Assembly (NCBI GenBank): GCA_003567495.1
Contig: PWZK01000334.1
Coordinates: 1-7,064 of the forward strand
Length of the DNA: 7,064 nt
DNA from: Candidatus Brocadiaceae bacterium
GTDB taxonomy: Bacteria; Planctomycetota; Brocadiia; SM23-32
Direction of reading: 5' to 3'
How positions within the stretch are numbered: the first letter of the stretch is position 1; each line of letters starts with the position of its first letter. Both the position numbers and the translations under genes were made by a program. The notes under the pieces were generated by a model. That model made no database searches. It was not told where the DNA came from and was given only the letters and a program-made list of their open reading frames with translations. Shown one piece after another: positions 1-4,820 of this stretch.

Positions 1-318
1 CGACGCAGTAATCCCGATCGGAATAGTCAGTTCTGCAGCGTCAGGATTGACAGCATACTGCATATCCTGGAAGTCATTGGCCGATATGTCGAGAGCATCC
101 ATACTAGAGGCATATGCATTGTGCTCGGCATAGTAAATCCGCTGCGCGGACCTTACCACGCCCAGAGCCGTACCGACCTCGGCCTGATACGCACGCGATA
201 CTACCCCCTGATAGAGCGGGACGGCGGAGGCCGCCAGTATCGCCACGATTATCACGACGATCATAAGCTCGATCATCGTAAACGCCCTGCGAAATCTCAT
301 TCTTCCCTGATTTAACAT
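1..318 (-). CDS. Type IV pilin-like protein, probable major pilin (3' part beyond window)
   Basis: Subunit of a type IV pilus or pseudopilus fibre, made as an inner-membrane prepilin and cut by a prepilin peptidase. I translated 106 codons from the ATG at 316-318; the gene continues past the left edge. The leader MLNQGRMRFRRA is followed by FTMIELMIVVIIVAILAAS, a classic class III signal/N-terminal helix with Phe1, Glu5 and Pro22 of the mature protein. The residue before the cut is Ala, not the usual Gly. A strong AAGGAGGT at 325-332 lies 6 bases before the ATG and fixes this start over the internal Met at 298-300. It is a paralogue of the pilin at 1019-1450: both share RAYxAE, AEHxxYAS and DFxDMxY. 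A promoter at 581-609 would give it separate transcription, which fits an abundant subunit. Whether it is a true pilin or a pseudopilin cannot be told here. Confidence 0.9.
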   Translation of the reverse strand, partial: MLNQGRMRFRRAFTMIELMIVVIIVAILAASAVPLYQGVVSRAYQAEVGTALGVVRSAQRIYYAEHNAYASSMDALDISANDFQDMQYAVNPDAAELTIPIGITAS

Positions 319-324
319 AACACT

Positions 325-332
325 ACCTCCTT
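325..332 (-). promoter_or_regulatory. Strong ribosome binding site of the left pilin
   Basis: The minus strand reads AAGGAGGT here, a near-perfect anti-Shine-Dalgarno match, 6 bases upstream of the ATG at 316-318. It is the strongest ribosome binding site before a recognised gene in the window, consistent with high expression of this subunit. Confidence 0.8.
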
Positions 333-339
333 TATTGAA

Positions 340-357
340 GTAAACGAACCGTTTAAC
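340..357. repeat. Imperfect palindrome just upstream of the left pilin RBS
   Basis: Arms GTAAACG and CGTTTAAC are complementary with one bulged base around an AAC centre. It sits 8 bases upstream of the Shine-Dalgarno sequence in the leader of the left pilin. It could be an operator or an mRNA hairpin that affects translation. No known regulator site is recognised. Confidence 0.35.
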
Positions 358-468
358 AAACACGCGTAAGATCCAGCGTAACCGAACCGGCAATGCGATT
401 GCAAGTGCACGTCGCAAAATGCAACCCGCTTGTAGATATTTAGTGAACCTCACTTATCTCATCCCGTC

Positions 469-496
469 CGCAGATTGCACAGATTAACGCAGATTA
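469..496 (+). repeat. Short tandem array with CAGATT core
   Basis: CAGATT occurs at 471-476, 480-485 and 490-495, in the units CGCAGATTG, CACAGATTA and CGCAGATTA, so the period is 9 then 10 bases. On the minus strand it reads as repeated AATCTGYG. I recall this kind of motif as a widespread dispersed intergenic repeat in bacterial genomes; its function is unknown to me. It lies inside the predicted leader of the left pilin transcript. Confidence 0.65.
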
Positions 497-580
497 TTCT
501 TATATGTCCAGCAGGCCGCATTTGAAACAGCCCCTACGGATATATGTGCAAATACACGTGAGTCCCATAAGACTTTTAGA

Positions 581-609
581 AGTATAGCATAAAAACGGGG
601 TGATTGCAA
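581..609 (-). promoter_or_regulatory. Sigma70-type promoter for the left pilin gene
   Basis: On the minus strand, -35 TTGCAA (604-609), a 17-base spacer and -10 TATACT (581-586), with TGC directly before the -10 box (extended -10). The predicted start is near 574, giving a leader of about 255 bases before the ATG at 318. It resembles the promoter upstream of the PilM-PilN gene: both carry TGCTATACTT with an optimally spaced -35 box. This would uncouple the left pilin from the assembly operon. Confidence 0.6.
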
Positions 610-712
610 GCAAAAAAGAGCATCCGTAAGTATCGACCTTTTTTCATAATCGGGTATGGCAGGAGTGACTCAAAACGAAATGTTCGCCCTGAGCTGCTCA
701 ATGCTTTGAATC

Positions 713-736
713 GCCCCTCCGGGGCTCTTTTTTTTT
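713..736 (+). terminator. Rho-independent terminator-like hairpin, plus strand
   Basis: GCCCC (713-717), loop TCC, GGGGC (721-725), then TC and nine T residues (728-736). This is a compact plus-strand intrinsic terminator shape. No plus-strand gene is recognised upstream, so it is either the end of an unannotated small RNA, a leftover of an inserted repeat, or fortuitous. Read on the minus strand the T-run becomes an A-run before the stem, so it would not terminate the minus-strand operon. Confidence 0.5.
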
Positions 737-752
737 GCTGCGAGTTTCTTTT

Positions 753-831
753 CCCGGGACTCGCGCCCCGGGCTACCTGCCTGCCGCGCTGCGGCGCAGG
801 CAGGTGAATCAGTCGGCCCTTCGGGCCTGAC
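753..831. repeat. Cluster of three consecutive hairpins (REP-like island)
   Basis: Three palindromes follow each other: CCCGGG at 753-758 and 767-772; ACCTGCCTGC at 775-784 with its perfect complement GCAGGCAGGT at 796-805; and GTCGGCCC at 812-819 with GGGCC-T-GAC at 823-831 (loop TTC). The GC-rich, spaced hairpins look like a repetitive extragenic palindrome cluster rather than a gene. No transposase is nearby. Confidence 0.65.
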
Positions 832-875
832 GACTGACAACTTCACTATCGGGCACATTTACAATCTTGTATCGA

Positions 876-992
876 TGCAGAGCCTGTTGCAAAACCGCCA
901 GCGGTCTCAGTATGTTGTAGCATATACGTCTTATGGGTCCTATAAGTCCTATTCATCGCCTGAAACTCTCTTTTTGTGCAACAGACTCTGCA
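876..992. repeat. 117-base MITE-like inverted-repeat element between the pilin genes
   Basis: The left arm TGCAGAGCCTGTTGCA (876-891) and right arm TGCAACAGACTCTGCA (977-992) are complementary at 15 of 16 positions, and the A/T run inside continues the pairing with one extra base. The arms enclose a small palindrome (ACCGC/GCGGT, 894-905) and a 9-nt tandem array (928-954). Size and symmetry suit a miniature inverted-repeat element; I see no clear target-site duplication and no transposase. Confidence 0.55.
928..954. repeat. 9-nt tandem array, consensus GTCYTATNN
   Basis: Three contiguous in-phase 9-mers: GTCTTATGG (928-936), GTCCTATAA (937-945), GTCCTATTC (946-954). A degenerate pair of the same kind, GTCCCATAA and GACTTTTAG, occurs at 562-579. 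The array sits centrally in the 876-992 inverted-repeat element. It shares GTCC and the exact 9-base period with the array at 6698-6742. Confidence 0.6.
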
Positions 993-1018
993 CCGCCGAA
1001 ATTGAGCGGCTCCTTTCA

Positions 1019-1450
1019 CTATCCGCCGGAATTCTCCTCGGGTTCTATCCTCTCGATTTTCCCCGACTGATCCATAGTTAACGCCTGGTAATAATAGCCT
1101 TTTTTTTCTCCCTGCCATCGCAATTTATACGTGCCGGCACCCGAATTGTAGTCTTCTATGCTGAAATCCCCCGGCGTTACGTAACGCATGTCTCTGAAAT
1201 CGGCATCGCTTACCGCAAGCGCATTTATCTCGGAGGCATAATAACCATGTTCGGCACGATGTATGACCTGCAGGGTGCGGAGTGTGCCCATGGAGTTCAG
1301 TATCTCAGCCTCATAAGCCCTGGCAAGCAGCGCCGGGCGGTAAAAAAACAGCGCGGACACAGTCAGTATCGCCACGATGACCAGGACGATCATCAGCTCG
1401 ATCATGGTGAACGAAAAGCGGGCTTTTCCTCCGGCCTGCGGCATCTTCAC
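1019..1450 (-). CDS. Type IV pilin-like minor (pseudo)pilin
   Basis: Small (143 aa) class III signal-peptide protein, expected to be a fibre-tip or minor subunit of the pilus/pseudopilus. Leader MKMPQAGGKARFS is followed by FTMIELMIVLVIVAILTVS. The residue at -1 is Ser instead of Gly, and Glu5 is present. Residue 22 of the mature protein is Phe rather than the usual Pro. The C-terminal globular part has repeated Tyr (KKGYYYQALTMDQSG) and ends with an acidic tail. The start is a GTG whose GTGA overlaps the secretin stop (1447-1450), implying translational coupling; a GAGG lies 4 bases upstream. An ATG two codons in (1442-1444) is an alternative with GAGG 10 bases away. It is a clear paralogue of the pilin at 1-318 and the last gene of the operon. 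Confidence 0.88.
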   Translation of the reverse strand: MKMPQAGGKARFSFTMIELMIVLVIVAILTVSALFFYRPALLARAYEAEILNSMGTLRTLQVIHRAEHGYYASEINALAVSDADFRDMRYVTPGDFSIEDYNSGAGTYKLRWQGEKKGYYYQALTMDQSGKIERIEPEENSGG

Positions 1451-3681
1451 AAATCCTCAAAATTGGCGATCAGTTCCAGGTCGCTGTCGGGTATGGTGAC
1501 GGTTATCCTCTGTTCCCTTCGCGTGCCCGCGGTAATAGCACGCGTATCGCCCGTCCACCCTACGAATCGATATCCCGGGCTCGGCTTCGCCTCCAGCGTT
1601 ACGGCGTGGCCTATATGAAACGGGCCTCTCACGACGCTCTCGCTTTCGGGTTTCGTCCTGAAAGTCAGCATATAATCGACGGGCTCAAAAGTCGCCTTAA
1701 GCTCAACGTCGCTGTCGTATATTGTAAGAACCGTATCTGCCGCGTCGGCATCGTCGATACGCCGGGTATCGCCCTGCCATCCGGCGAACTCGTATCCGGG
1801 CTCGGTCCTTGCCCTCAGCCTGACCCTGTCGCCGATGTTGTAATATTTTGCGCCGGTGCGGTCAACGGCCGTGCCGTCGCCCTCCGGCTCGGCTTTTACG
1901 CTCACGCTGTAGTCTATAAGCTCGTAATTGGCGGTAAGCCATGCGTCATTTTCTCTGAATGCGATCGTGATTTGCTTATCTTCGGGGGTTCCTTCGGTGA
2001 TAAGGTCCGTATGGCCCGTCCATTTCGTGAACTCGTACCCGGTGTTCGGGACGGTTTCCAGCCCGGCTTCTTCGTTTATATTGTAAGGTGCGGCGTCTGT
2101 CAGATCGACGGCCGTGCCGGCCGCGTCGGGGTGAGTGCGCAGTGTCAGCTCGTTTTCATAGACCCGCACCGTGCCTTCGCCCATTTTTCTTATCCTTTCC
2201 TCGGTGGACTCGGCCGGCTCGCGGACGATGTCGGCAGAGAGGAAGATCAGGAGGTCGATTTTTTCGGTGGAATCGATATCGCGCCTGAAAACGCGGCCCG
2301 CCAGCGGGAGATGCTGCAGAAGAGGCACCCCGCGCGTGCTTTTGGTAACCGCTTCTTTTATAAGCCCGCCTATAACTATGGTCTGCCCGTCTTCGATGGA
2401 CACCTGAGTTTCGCTGGACCTGGTATCGATAATCGGATAACGGGCGATCACGTCGGCCCCGTCGAAAGCTTCCACAAACTCACTTGCGGTAGATATGACC
2501 GGACGAATAATCATGCTTATCCGGTTTCCATGCTGTATGCGGGGTATAACGTTGAGCTGAACGCCGATTTCTTCGTAATAGTCAAGCGTTGCGGTCCTCG
2601 TCGTTTCTCCAACGCGGTCGGTATCGACATCTATAAGCAGAATGGGGAATCTTTCCCCGACCATTATATTTGTTTCCTGGCTGTCTGAGACGAGCAGGCG
2701 CGGGGAGGATAGTATCTCGGCGCCGGCTTTTTCTTCGAGTATTCGGAAAAATGTGGTCAGCTCGCCCCTTTTGCGGCCATCTACACGCAGAAACTCCAGA
2801 CCCAGGCCGGGGCTGGCATCGACGGGTATACTTTCGGCGCCCAGGTCCAGGCCGCCTATGAGATCGCCGCGGCTTATGTCCCAGTCAAACCCGATATCGC
2901 GGATGTCATCGTGCCTTGCTTCGATTATATGGGCCGAGATCAGTATCTGGTCGGGACGCACGTCCATGTTCTCGACGATCGGTTTAAGCAGCGCCAGCGC
3001 GTCCTTGCGTTCACGGATTATCAGGCTGCCCGACTCTACCTTGCGGCGCCTTTCACCGTCGCCCGCGCGGCGGGCGCCCAGCCCGTCGGCATCACCCCAG
3101 CCCGTATAGCCGGAGCGTTCCACTACGGCTATCTTGCCGTGTTCGGAGAGGAAAGGCTCGAGCGTATCTTTCATATCGTGCGCATCGGCGTATTTCAGGG
3201 CTATAAGTTCCATGGCCATATCAACGATCGGATCGAAGGGTTTTTCCACCTTTTTATCTATGAGCAATATGCCTTCTTTTACCTCCGAGGCTTCGAGATC
3301 GTAAATGGTCAATATCGCATCGAGCGCCGTAGATATCTTCACGTCGGGCAGGAACGCGGTGACTTGTATCCCTTTGATTTCCGGTTTTATAAGGAATCGG
3401 AGCCCGGTTTTTTCGGCTACGAGGGCTAAAAAATCTTCCATTGCAACCTGTTTCAGGTTGATCGTAAGCGTCCTGTCGGCGTATTCTTCGAGATCCAGGC
3501 CTTCCACTTCATCGGGCAGGTCGCCGGCGCCTATCTCGAGAGGCCGGCTTTGGTCCGGCTCGATGTTTCCGGCGTGCAGAGAGCCGGCGGTGACCGAAAG
3601 GACAAGTACGCACAGAACCGGAAGCAGCACGGCGGGAAGGGCGAAAACGCACATTGTTTTTTTCATAACATAATACCTCAT
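1447..3681 (-). CDS. pilQ: PilQ/GspD-family secretin with three C-terminal InlB-B-type repeats
   Basis: Outer-membrane secretin forming the gated channel for the fibre. Residues (from the ATG at 3681): signal peptide about 1-37 (n-region MKK, cut after LHA); N0/STN domain about 69-143; N1-like domain about 154-247, with a charged insert (RRAGDGERRRK, 204-214); secretin domain about 248-487 with VSIEDGQTIVIGGL (427-440) and the signature VPLLQHLPLAGRVFRRD (452-468) then LLIFLSADIV. After the barrel come three repeats, about 512-587, 591-667 and 671-744, each with a PGYxFxGWxGD-like core and ending LTANYE, LKATFE or LIANFE. These match the divergent InlB B-repeat type normally seen on surface proteins and are not a standard secretin part. 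The ATG at 3681 overlaps the upstream stop (ATGA); the ATG at 3666 (MKKTM), with GAGG 9 bases upstream, is equally plausible. The overlaps on both sides place it mid-operon. Confidence 0.93.
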   Translation of the reverse strand: MRYYVMKKTMCVFALPAVLLPVLCVLVLSVTAGSLHAGNIEPDQSRPLEIGAGDLPDEVEGLDLEEYADRTLTINLKQVAMEDFLALVAEKTGLRFLIKPEIKGIQVTAFLPDVKISTALDAILTIYDLEASEVKEGILLIDKKVEKPFDPIVDMAMELIALKYADAHDMKDTLEPFLSEHGKIAVVERSGYTGWGDADGLGARRAGDGERRRKVESGSLIIRERKDALALLKPIVENMDVRPDQILISAHIIEARHDDIRDIGFDWDISRGDLIGGLDLGAESIPVDASPGLGLEFLRVDGRKRGELTTFFRILEEKAGAEILSSPRLLVSDSQETNIMVGERFPILLIDVDTDRVGETTRTATLDYYEEIGVQLNVIPRIQHGNRISMIIRPVISTASEFVEAFDGADVIARYPIIDTRSSETQVSIEDGQTIVIGGLIKEAVTKSTRGVPLLQHLPLAGRVFRRDIDSTEKIDLLIFLSADIVREPAESTEERIRKMGEGTVRVYENELTLRTHPDAAGTAVDLTDAAPYNINEEAGLETVPNTGYEFTKWTGHTDLITEGTPEDKQITIAFRENDAWLTANYELIDYSVSVKAEPEGDGTAVDRTGAKYYNIGDRVRLRARTEPGYEFAGWQGDTRRIDDADAADTVLTIYDSDVELKATFEPVDYMLTFRTKPESESVVRGPFHIGHAVTLEAKPSPGYRFVGWTGDTRAITAGTRREQRITVTIPDSDLELIANFEDL

Positions 3682-4202
3682 CGGGGCTCGAGTCGCAGCG
3701 TAACCGTCTCAGCAGTATCGTCGTCAATCCGGACATTGAGGGTCACGGATCGCGCAAGGATATCTTCAATCCTGACATTTCCGGCTACCTCGTCGCCGAT
3801 GCCCACCATCCTGTCGTTTATCAGCGCCAGCGGATTTACCTCCGACCACATTATAGCCGATAGTTCGAAGTCACCGACAAGCTTTTTCTCCTCTTCCTTC
3901 GCAAGCGCTTCGGCCGTGGTGTCGATGTCGTGAAGTTCAAGATAACGTGCGGCTTCCGTTATCAATGACCTTATCGCTTCGTCATCCGCCACTTCACGCG
4001 TTTTTTTCTGCGGTTCGTCTTCGTTCACAACAGGCTCCGCCGCATCTTCGGCAAGCTCGGGGCCGGGCCGATCGCCGCCGGGCCGGACGTCCGGATCCGG
4101 GCCTCCGTCAGGCAGCCCGAACAGGACAAGGTACCATACGGTGCCGAGAACGCCCAGCAGGACGATTATTACTGCGATCTGTTTTTTCTGTCTTTTTTCC
4201 AT
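3678..4202 (-). CDS. PilP/GspC/GspB-like inner-membrane protein
   Basis: Probable periplasmic link between the inner-membrane alignment complex and the secretin. It is 174 aa: a short basic N-terminus (MEKRQKKQ), one membrane helix at about 9-29, a Pro/Gly/Asp-rich flexible linker (about 31-65), a helical charged segment (about 72-108), then a small beta-rich domain (about 110-174). That domain has the pattern LSAIMW...NPLALINDRMVGIGDEV, then V.IEDI and V.L, resembling the homology-region fold of PilP/GspC and the GspB C-terminal domain, where short strands surround an I/V-N-G/D and G-D turn. PilP is usually a lipoprotein; no lipobox is seen here, so topology is more GspC/GspB-like. No clear Shine-Dalgarno lies in the 29-base gap before the ATG. 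Assignment rests on architecture and position directly before the secretin. Confidence 0.75.
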   Translation of the reverse strand: MEKRQKKQIAVIIVLLGVLGTVWYLVLFGLPDGGPDPDVRPGGDRPGPELAEDAAEPVVNEDEPQKKTREVADDEAIRSLITEAARYLELHDIDTTAEALAKEEEKKLVGDFELSAIMWSEVNPLALINDRMVGIGDEVAGNVRIEDILARSVTLNVRIDDDTAETVTLRLEPR

Positions 4203-4231
4203 TGCCGTTGTTGGTTTATTAAATAACCATG

Positions 4232-4789
4232 CTACAACCGATCGATCAACACCTTCAGATCCAGCCTGGCTTCGTGCAGCAGCTCGCGCGTGTCGTTTGC
4301 CGCGCGCAGGGCCACCGAACGTATGGTTATAAATCTTTCCGAATGCCTTTCCGCGGCGGCGATTGCGCGCAGTATGGCGGGGAAAGTTCCCATGACGGTG
4401 GCCTCTCCGGATTCAAATACGTGTCCGTCTTCGGCCACAATTCCTTTTGAGCTATAATCGAGAAGCCTCACGCCGGCGTAGCGGCCGACTTCTTCGAGAA
4501 GAACGTGGATATCGGGCGGGGTGAAATCGGCCTTTTTGCGCCAGGCCGAGGCGATATTTTCAAGCTCCGCGATCTCGCCCTCGGTGCCCCACCTCTCGAC
4601 CTCTTCCGCTGCCCTGGCAGCCGCCGCGGCTTTTGCGATCCTGGCCTCCAGCTCCACGGTGGCTTCTTCAAGCTCTTCTTCCAGAAAAGTCACCTCGCTA
4701 TGGCTTTGCCAGGCCCAGATTACCAGCCCGATCAGCAGCACCGGATAGAGCCACACAAAAATACTTCCCGTTTTTTTAAAAATTTCCAT
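4232..4789 (-). CDS. pilO: PilO-like (GspM-like) alignment complex protein
   Basis: Bitopic inner-membrane protein expected to pair with the PilN part of the upstream fusion. From the ATG at 4789 (MEIFKKTG) the protein is 185 aa: short basic cytoplasmic tail, membrane helix at about 10-27 (FVWLYPVLLIGLVIWAW), a long Glu/Ala-rich coiled coil at about 31-79, and a C-terminal ferredoxin-like domain at about 92-185 (VLLEEVGRYAGVRLLDYS, later GTFPAILRAIAAAER and LDLKVLI). I chose 4789 because AGGTGG (4796-4801) lies 6 bases upstream. A GTG at 4828 would add 13 residues and overlap the fusion gene stop by 8 bases, but it has only a weak upstream RBS. Size and domain order match PilO; GspM is the closest type II analogue. 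Confidence 0.85.
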   Translation of the reverse strand: MEIFKKTGSIFVWLYPVLLIGLVIWAWQSHSEVTFLEEELEEATVELEARIAKAAAAARAAEEVERWGTEGEIAELENIASAWRKKADFTPPDIHVLLEEVGRYAGVRLLDYSSKGIVAEDGHVFESGEATVMGTFPAILRAIAAAERHSERFITIRSVALRAANDTRELLHEARLDLKVLIDRL

Positions 4790-4820
4790 TTTCGGCCACC
4801 TGCCGGTTCCAATCTGAATC

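Larger units (their letters stand above)
319..1018. other. 700-base intergenic region between the two pilin genes, without a supported gene
   Basis: No coding region is supported here: the open frames are short, lack family-like sequence and run through hairpins. It holds, left to right, the left pilin RBS, a palindrome (340-357), a GCAAT/ATTGC palindrome (390-402), an AGTGAACCT motif (442-450), a CAGATT array (469-496), a degenerate GTCC-type 9-mer pair (562-579), a minus-strand promoter (581-609), a plus-strand terminator-like hairpin (713-736), three consecutive hairpins (753-831) and a 117-base inverted-repeat element (876-992). No clear U-tract terminator for the secretin/pilin operon was found on the minus strand. 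Confidence 0.6.

Noticed and set aside
413..428. Possible sigma54 (-24/-12) promoter for the left pilin on the minus strand
   Set aside because: GG and TTGC fall at the right spacing, but the -24 box reads CGGGTTG rather than TGGCACG. The sigma70 promoter at 581-609 is better supported.
604..807. 67-codon plus-strand frame with a basic start
   Set aside because: It begins at TTG without an RBS and reads through the terminator-like hairpin and two palindromes; not gene-like.
894..905. ACCGC-CA-GCGGT palindrome followed by TTTT on the minus strand as an operon terminator
   Set aside because: A two-base loop and a 5-bp stem with only four T residues are too weak for an intrinsic terminator.
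846..1118. 90-codon minus-strand frame containing RTYRTHKTY
   Set aside because: The tripeptide pattern is just the 9-nt array translated. The frame overlaps the 3' end of the operon pilin in another frame and spans the inverted-repeat element.
1606..2688. A 360-codon open frame on the plus strand
   Set aside because: It lies wholly antisense to the secretin, whose family motifs are unmistakable. The frame has no recognisable domain or good start signal and is a shadow of biased codon use.
3604..3681. Lipoprotein signal (LPVLC) in the secretin N-terminus
   Set aside because: The residue before Cys is Leu, which does not fit a lipobox; an ordinary signal peptide ending LHA is more likely.
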